DNA from: Acetobacteraceae bacterium
GTDB taxonomy: Bacteria; Pseudomonadota; Alphaproteobacteria; Acetobacterales; Acetobacteraceae
Direction of reading: 5' to 3'
Assembly: GCA_947446625.1 (NCBI GenBank)
Contig: CANFIE010000076.1
Coordinates: forward strand, 1-11,814
Length of the DNA: 11,814 nucleotides
Every line of letters begins with the position of its first letter. Position 1 is the stretch's first letter. The translations under genes and the position numbers were made by a program. Positions 6,883-11,814 of this stretch are shown one piece after another. Below the pieces are notes generated by a model, which was not told where the DNA came from, searched no databases, and was given only the letters and a program-made list of their open reading frames with translations.

Positions 6883-7811
6883 AGGTCGCGCTCGGCCTCG
6901 GCCTGGCCGAATACCCCTTCGCCAGCGCCCAAGGGTTCTGGCGCTGGGTGGATTTGTGCGAACAGGCCGGCGCCGACAGCCTGTGGCAGACCGACCGCCT
7001 GATCAGCCGCGTGCCGATCCTGGAATCGATGACCATGCTGGCCGCACTGGCCGGCCGCACGCGCAAGATGAAGTTCGGCATGAACGTCGTCTCCCTGGCG
7101 CTGCGGGACCCGGTGCTGGTGGCCAAGCAATGCGCCACCATCGACGTTCTCAGCGAAGGCCGGCTGCTCCCCGCCTTCGGCATTGGCAGCCCGCAGGGCA
7201 CCGAATGGGCGGCGATGAACATCAGCACCAAGACCCGCGGCGCCGTCACCGACGAAGCCCTGGAAATCATCACCCGGCTTTGGCGCGAGGAAGGCGTGGA
7301 CTTCTCCGGCCAGCACTTCACCCTGCGCAACGCCAGCATCGCGCCGCGCCCGGTGCAGCCCAACCTGCCGGTCTGGATCGGCGGTGCCTCGCCCGCCGCC
7401 ATCCGCCGTACCGCGCGCTGGGGTACCGGCTGGCAGGCCGGCGCAGAGACTCCGGAGGAAATCGCCCCCATCCTGGCCGCCATCCGCACCGCCGCCGCTG
7501 AAGCCGGGCGCGAGATTGACGAGGACCACTACGGCGCCGGCTTCAATTTCTGGCTGGGCGAGGCGACCGACCCGGAACCCGCCGCCGCCATGGCCGCCTA
7601 CGCCAAGCGCACTGGCCGAGACCCGGCACGCGGTTTCGTCATTGGCGATGCCGCCACCATCTTCGCCCGCATCCAGGCCTATGTTGCCGCTGGCATCACC
7701 AAATTCGTCCTGCGCCCGGTAGGGCAGGGCGACGCGGCGCCGCTCGCGCAGACCCGCCTGTTGCTTGAGCAGGTGCTGCCCCTGGTGGCAGCCCGCTGGC
7801 CACGCAAATAG
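6879..7811 (+). CDS. LLM-class (luciferase-like) flavin or F420-dependent oxidoreductase, second copy
   Basis: A 310-residue TIM-barrel protein of the same superfamily, clearly diverged from the preceding copy. Motifs include AGADSLWQTDRL (30-41), the strand KMKFGMNVVSLALRDP (63-78), LSEGRLLPAFGIGSPQGTEW (91-110) and QPNLPVWIGGASPAAIRR (160-177). DDWW/TGW-like flavin-site elements appear as WGTGWQAG (181-188). The C-terminal part (about 245-300) retains GDAATIFARIQAYVAAGITKFVLRP, the typical final barrel strand. Members include alkanesulfonate- or nitrilotriacetate-type monooxygenases and F420-dependent dehydrogenases; which applies here is unknown. The open frame extends upstream inside the previous gene to 6486, but the ATG at 6879 forming an ATGA overlap and the family N-terminus (MKVALGLGLAEYPF) fix the start. 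Confidence 0.9.
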   Translation: MKVALGLGLAEYPFASAQGFWRWVDLCEQAGADSLWQTDRLISRVPILESMTMLAALAGRTRKMKFGMNVVSLALRDPVLVAKQCATIDVLSEGRLLPAFGIGSPQGTEWAAMNISTKTRGAVTDEALEIITRLWREEGVDFSGQHFTLRNASIAPRPVQPNLPVWIGGASPAAIRRTARWGTGWQAGAETPEEIAPILAAIRTAAAEAGREIDEDHYGAGFNFWLGEATDPEPAAAMAAYAKRTGRDPARGFVIGDAATIFARIQAYVAAGITKFVLRPVGQGDAAPLAQTRLLLEQVLPLVAARWPRK

Positions 7812-7837
7812 CATCTTGCAGCGCAGCAATTCGGCCC

Positions 7838-7859
7838 CGCCTCACGCTTTCGTGAGGTG
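7838..7859. repeat. Perfect hairpin before the molybdoenzyme operon
   Basis: CCTCACG (7840-7846) and CGTGAGG (7851-7857) form a perfect 7-base stem around a CTTT loop. One G-T and one further C-G pair can extend it to 7838 and 7859. No T-run follows, so it is a poor intrinsic terminator, although it sits 28 bases after the stop of the second LLM gene. The CCTCACG arm occurs again at 7898-7904. The hairpin may be a transcript structure or a regulator site. Confidence 0.6.
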
Positions 7860-7891
7860 CCGGCCACCCCTACCCATCATGGCAGGGAATG

Positions 7892-7904
7892 GGTTAACCT
7901 CACG
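7892..7904. promoter_or_regulatory. Palindrome GGTTAACC joined to a repeated CCTCACG motif
   Basis: GGTTAACC (7892-7899) is a perfect 8-base palindrome. It runs into a third copy of CCTCACG (7898-7904), the same heptamer that makes the upstream hairpin. It lies 40-52 bases before the start of the [2Fe-2S] subunit gene, a sensible position for an operator or activator site. A small GCCCC/GGGGC hairpin (7916-7929) lies between it and the start codon. No convincing -35/-10 pair was recognised in this gap. Confidence 0.35.
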
Positions 7905-7932
7905 CGGAACGTTTGGCCCCGCTTGGGGCGTC

Positions 7933-7939
7933 GAGGGGG
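7933..7939 (+). promoter_or_regulatory. Ribosome binding site deciding the [2Fe-2S] subunit start
   Basis: GAGGGGG ends 4 bases before the ATG at 7944. An in-frame GTG at 7857 lies inside the hairpin and would add 29 residues not seen at the start of this family. Confidence 0.65.
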
Positions 7940-7943
7940 CGAA

Positions 7944-8408
<465 letters not shown>

Positions 8409-8423
8409 CGGGAGGATCGGACC

Positions 8424-10594
<2,171 letters not shown>

Positions 10595-10595
<1 letters not shown>

Positions 10596-10873
10596 TGCGG
10601 CTGGCGCTGTTCCTGGCGCTGCTGCTGGCGGGGCCGGCCCTGGCCGCTCCCCCGCCACCCGGCGCCACCGCCTGTTCCGGCTGCCACGCGCAGCCGGCGC
10701 GGGCGGGCGCCGCCATTCCTGCCCTGCATGGCCGCCCGGCGGCGGAGATCACCGCCGCCATGCTGGCCTTCCGCCGCGGAGAACGCCCCGCCACGGTCAT
10801 GGACCGCATCGCCAAGGGCTTCACCGAAGCGGAAATCCCCGCCATCTCCGCCTGGTTGGCGGCGCAGCCATGA
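10595..10873 (+). CDS. fccA: Periplasmic monoheme cytochrome c (FccA-like)
   Basis: A 92-residue exported class I cytochrome c. Residues 1-18 are a signal peptide (hydrophobic LALFLALLLAGPALA). One heme-binding motif, Cys27-Ser-Gly-Cys30-His31, follows shortly. The distal ligand is probably Met69 in ATVMDRIAKGF; Met56 is the alternative. The C-terminal helix FTEAEIPAISAWLAAQ is typical of c553-like and FccA cytochromes. The small single-heme form resembles the Chlorobium-type flavocytochrome c subunit, not the larger diheme form of Allochromatium. The ATG overlaps the stop of the molybdenum subunit by one base and the gene's own stop overlaps the flavoprotein start by four. The downstream partner supports an FccA role; service to the molybdoenzyme is equally possible, as some IorAB-like dehydrogenases use a cytochrome c subunit. 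Confidence 0.87.
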
Positions 10874-11814
10874 ACACCCGTCGCACCTTGCTGACCGGCG
10901 CCGCCGCGCTGCTGGCCGCGCCCGTATTCGCCCAGGCCAAGCCCAAGGTGGTGGTGGTTGGCGGCGGTTTCGCCGGTGCCTCGGCCGCTCGCGCCCTGCA
11001 TGCGGCGGGCATGGCGGCAACGCTGGTGGAGCCGCAAACCACCTACACCGCCTGTCCCTTCAGCAATGCCGTCCTGGTCGGCCTGCGCGAGATCGAGGCG
11101 CAGCGCTTCGGCTATGCCGCCATCCGCCGCCACGGCGTCACGGTGCTTCATCAGGCCGCGACAGCGGTGGAGGCCGATGCCCGCCGCGTGACGCTGGCTG
11201 ACGGCACCACGCTGCCCTACGACCGCCTTCTGCTGGCCCCTGGCATTGAACTGAATTACGAAGCCTTGCCCGGCTACAGCGCCACGGTGGCCGAGGCCAT
11301 GCCGCATGCCTGGCAGGCCGGCGCGCAAACCCTGCTGCTGCGCCAGCAACTCCACGCCATGGCCGATGGCGGCACCGTCATCATGTCGGTCCCTGCCAAC
11401 CCCTATCGCTGCCCGCCCGGTCCCTATGAGCGCGCCAGCCTCATCGCCCATTACCTGAAGACCCATAAGCCGCGCAGCAAGCTGCTGGTGCTGGACGCCA
11501 AGGACGCCTTCTCCAAGCAGCGCCTGTTCGAGGCCGCCTGGAAGCAGCTCTACCCCGGCCTGCTGGAACATGTCCCGCTCTCGGCCGGCGGCAAGGTCAC
11601 TTCGGTGGAAGCCGCGACCCGCACCTTCAAGACCGAATTCGGCGACCACACCGCCAGCGTCGCCAATGTCATCCCGCCGCAGCGCGCCGGGCGCATCGCC
11701 CAGCAGGCCGGCGTGGCCGACCGCTCCGGCTGGTGCCCGATAGACCCGGTGAGCTTTGAGAGCCGCCTCAAGCCCGGCATCCATGTCATCGGAGACGCTG
11801 CCGTGGCTGGCGCC
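10870..11814 (+). CDS. fccB: Flavocytochrome c sulfide dehydrogenase-type flavoprotein (FccB/SoxF-like), 3' end cut
   Basis: The 315 residues seen run uninterrupted to the window edge; the family is near 420 residues, so roughly 100 are missing. The N-terminus NTRRTLLTGAAALLAAP is a Tat-like signal. The FAD motif VVVVGGGFAGASAARAL is at 27-43. Cys62 in YTACPFSNAV corresponds to the cysteine that binds FAD covalently in Allochromatium FccB. Cys181 in YRCPPGPYERAS and Cys289 in GWCPIDP correspond to the redox-active disulfide. VIPPQRAGRIAQ (267-278) and GIHVIGDA (303-310, second FAD contact) are family hallmarks. Such enzymes oxidise sulfide to sulfane sulfur in the periplasm and reduce a cytochrome c. 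It overlaps the cytochrome gene by 4 bases (ATGA). A non-sulfide thiol or persulfide substrate cannot be excluded. Confidence 0.92.
   Translation, partial: MNTRRTLLTGAAALLAAPVFAQAKPKVVVVGGGFAGASAARALHAAGMAATLVEPQTTYTACPFSNAVLVGLREIEAQRFGYAAIRRHGVTVLHQAATAVEADARRVTLADGTTLPYDRLLLAPGIELNYEALPGYSATVAEAMPHAWQAGAQTLLLRQQLHAMADGGTVIMSVPANPYRCPPGPYERASLIAHYLKTHKPRSKLLVLDAKDAFSKQRLFEAAWKQLYPGLLEHVPLSAGGKVTSVEAATRTFKTEFGDHTASVANVIPPQRAGRIAQQAGVADRSGWCPIDPVSFESRLKPGIHVIGDAAVAGA

Noticed and set aside
6049..7811. Recent tandem duplication of the LLM genes
   Set aside because: The proteins differ in length and in most motif residues, and no long direct DNA repeat was seen, so a recent duplication is not supported.
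7838..7859. Intrinsic terminator for the LLM operon
   Set aside because: The stem is good, but there is no T-rich tract after it (GCCGGCC follows), so a Rho-independent terminator cannot be claimed.
7881..7899. Sigma-54 promoter near TGGCAGGG before the iron-sulfur subunit
   Set aside because: The GG-N10-GC spacing required by sigma-54 is not met; the expected GC is GT.

Overview
The window is GC-rich, densely packed bacterial DNA with very short intergenic gaps. It looks like an alphaproteobacterial accessory or catabolic region. The style (an orphan Bug/TctC-type binding protein, IorAB-type periplasmic molybdoenzyme, LLM flavoenzymes, flavocytochrome c) suggests Acetobacteraceae such as Roseomonas relatives, but this is inference from gene content and base composition; there is no rRNA or other phylogenetic marker. 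I see no tRNA, rRNA, CRISPR, insertion sequence or phage gene, and no gene-free stretch longer than about 130 bases.

Layout. (1) 1-69: tail of an unidentified + strand gene, convergent with a glutathione S-transferase (GST) family gene (74-730, -). (2) 851-1765 (+): an SMP-30/gluconolactonase-family protein, divergent from the GST gene across a 120-base gap. (3) 1781-5148 (-): a tightly coupled three-gene unit, transcribed in the order bifunctional enoyl-CoA hydratase/3-hydroxyacyl-CoA dehydrogenase, small EthD-like dimeric-barrel protein, exported TctC/Bug solute-binding protein. (4) 5279-7811 (+): a divergent three-gene unit of a short-chain dehydrogenase (SDR) and two luciferase-like (LLM class) flavin or F420 oxidoreductases. 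(5) 7944 to the window end (+): a four-gene, translationally coupled unit of a [2Fe-2S] subunit and a Tat-exported molybdopterin subunit (IorA/IorB type), a monoheme cytochrome c (FccA type) and a flavocytochrome c sulfide dehydrogenase-type flavoprotein (FccB type). The last gene is cut by the window end.

How the parts may work together. Units 2-4 read as peripheral catabolism: capture of an organic acid or similar solute, oxidation or ring opening by flavoenzymes and dehydrogenases, lactone hydrolysis, and CoA-dependent beta-oxidation. No gene fixes the substrate. Unit 5 is the most unusual part. A two-subunit molybdenum hydroxylase, which has no FAD subunit of its own, is fused at the operon level (1-base and 4-base stop/start overlaps) to a cytochrome c and a covalent-FAD disulfide flavoprotein of the sulfide dehydrogenase type. 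This suggests a periplasmic electron-transfer module in which the cytochrome may serve one or both oxidoreductases. The DNA just before this unit carries a 7-base motif three times, once as the return arm of a perfect hairpin, and is the best regulatory candidate in the window.
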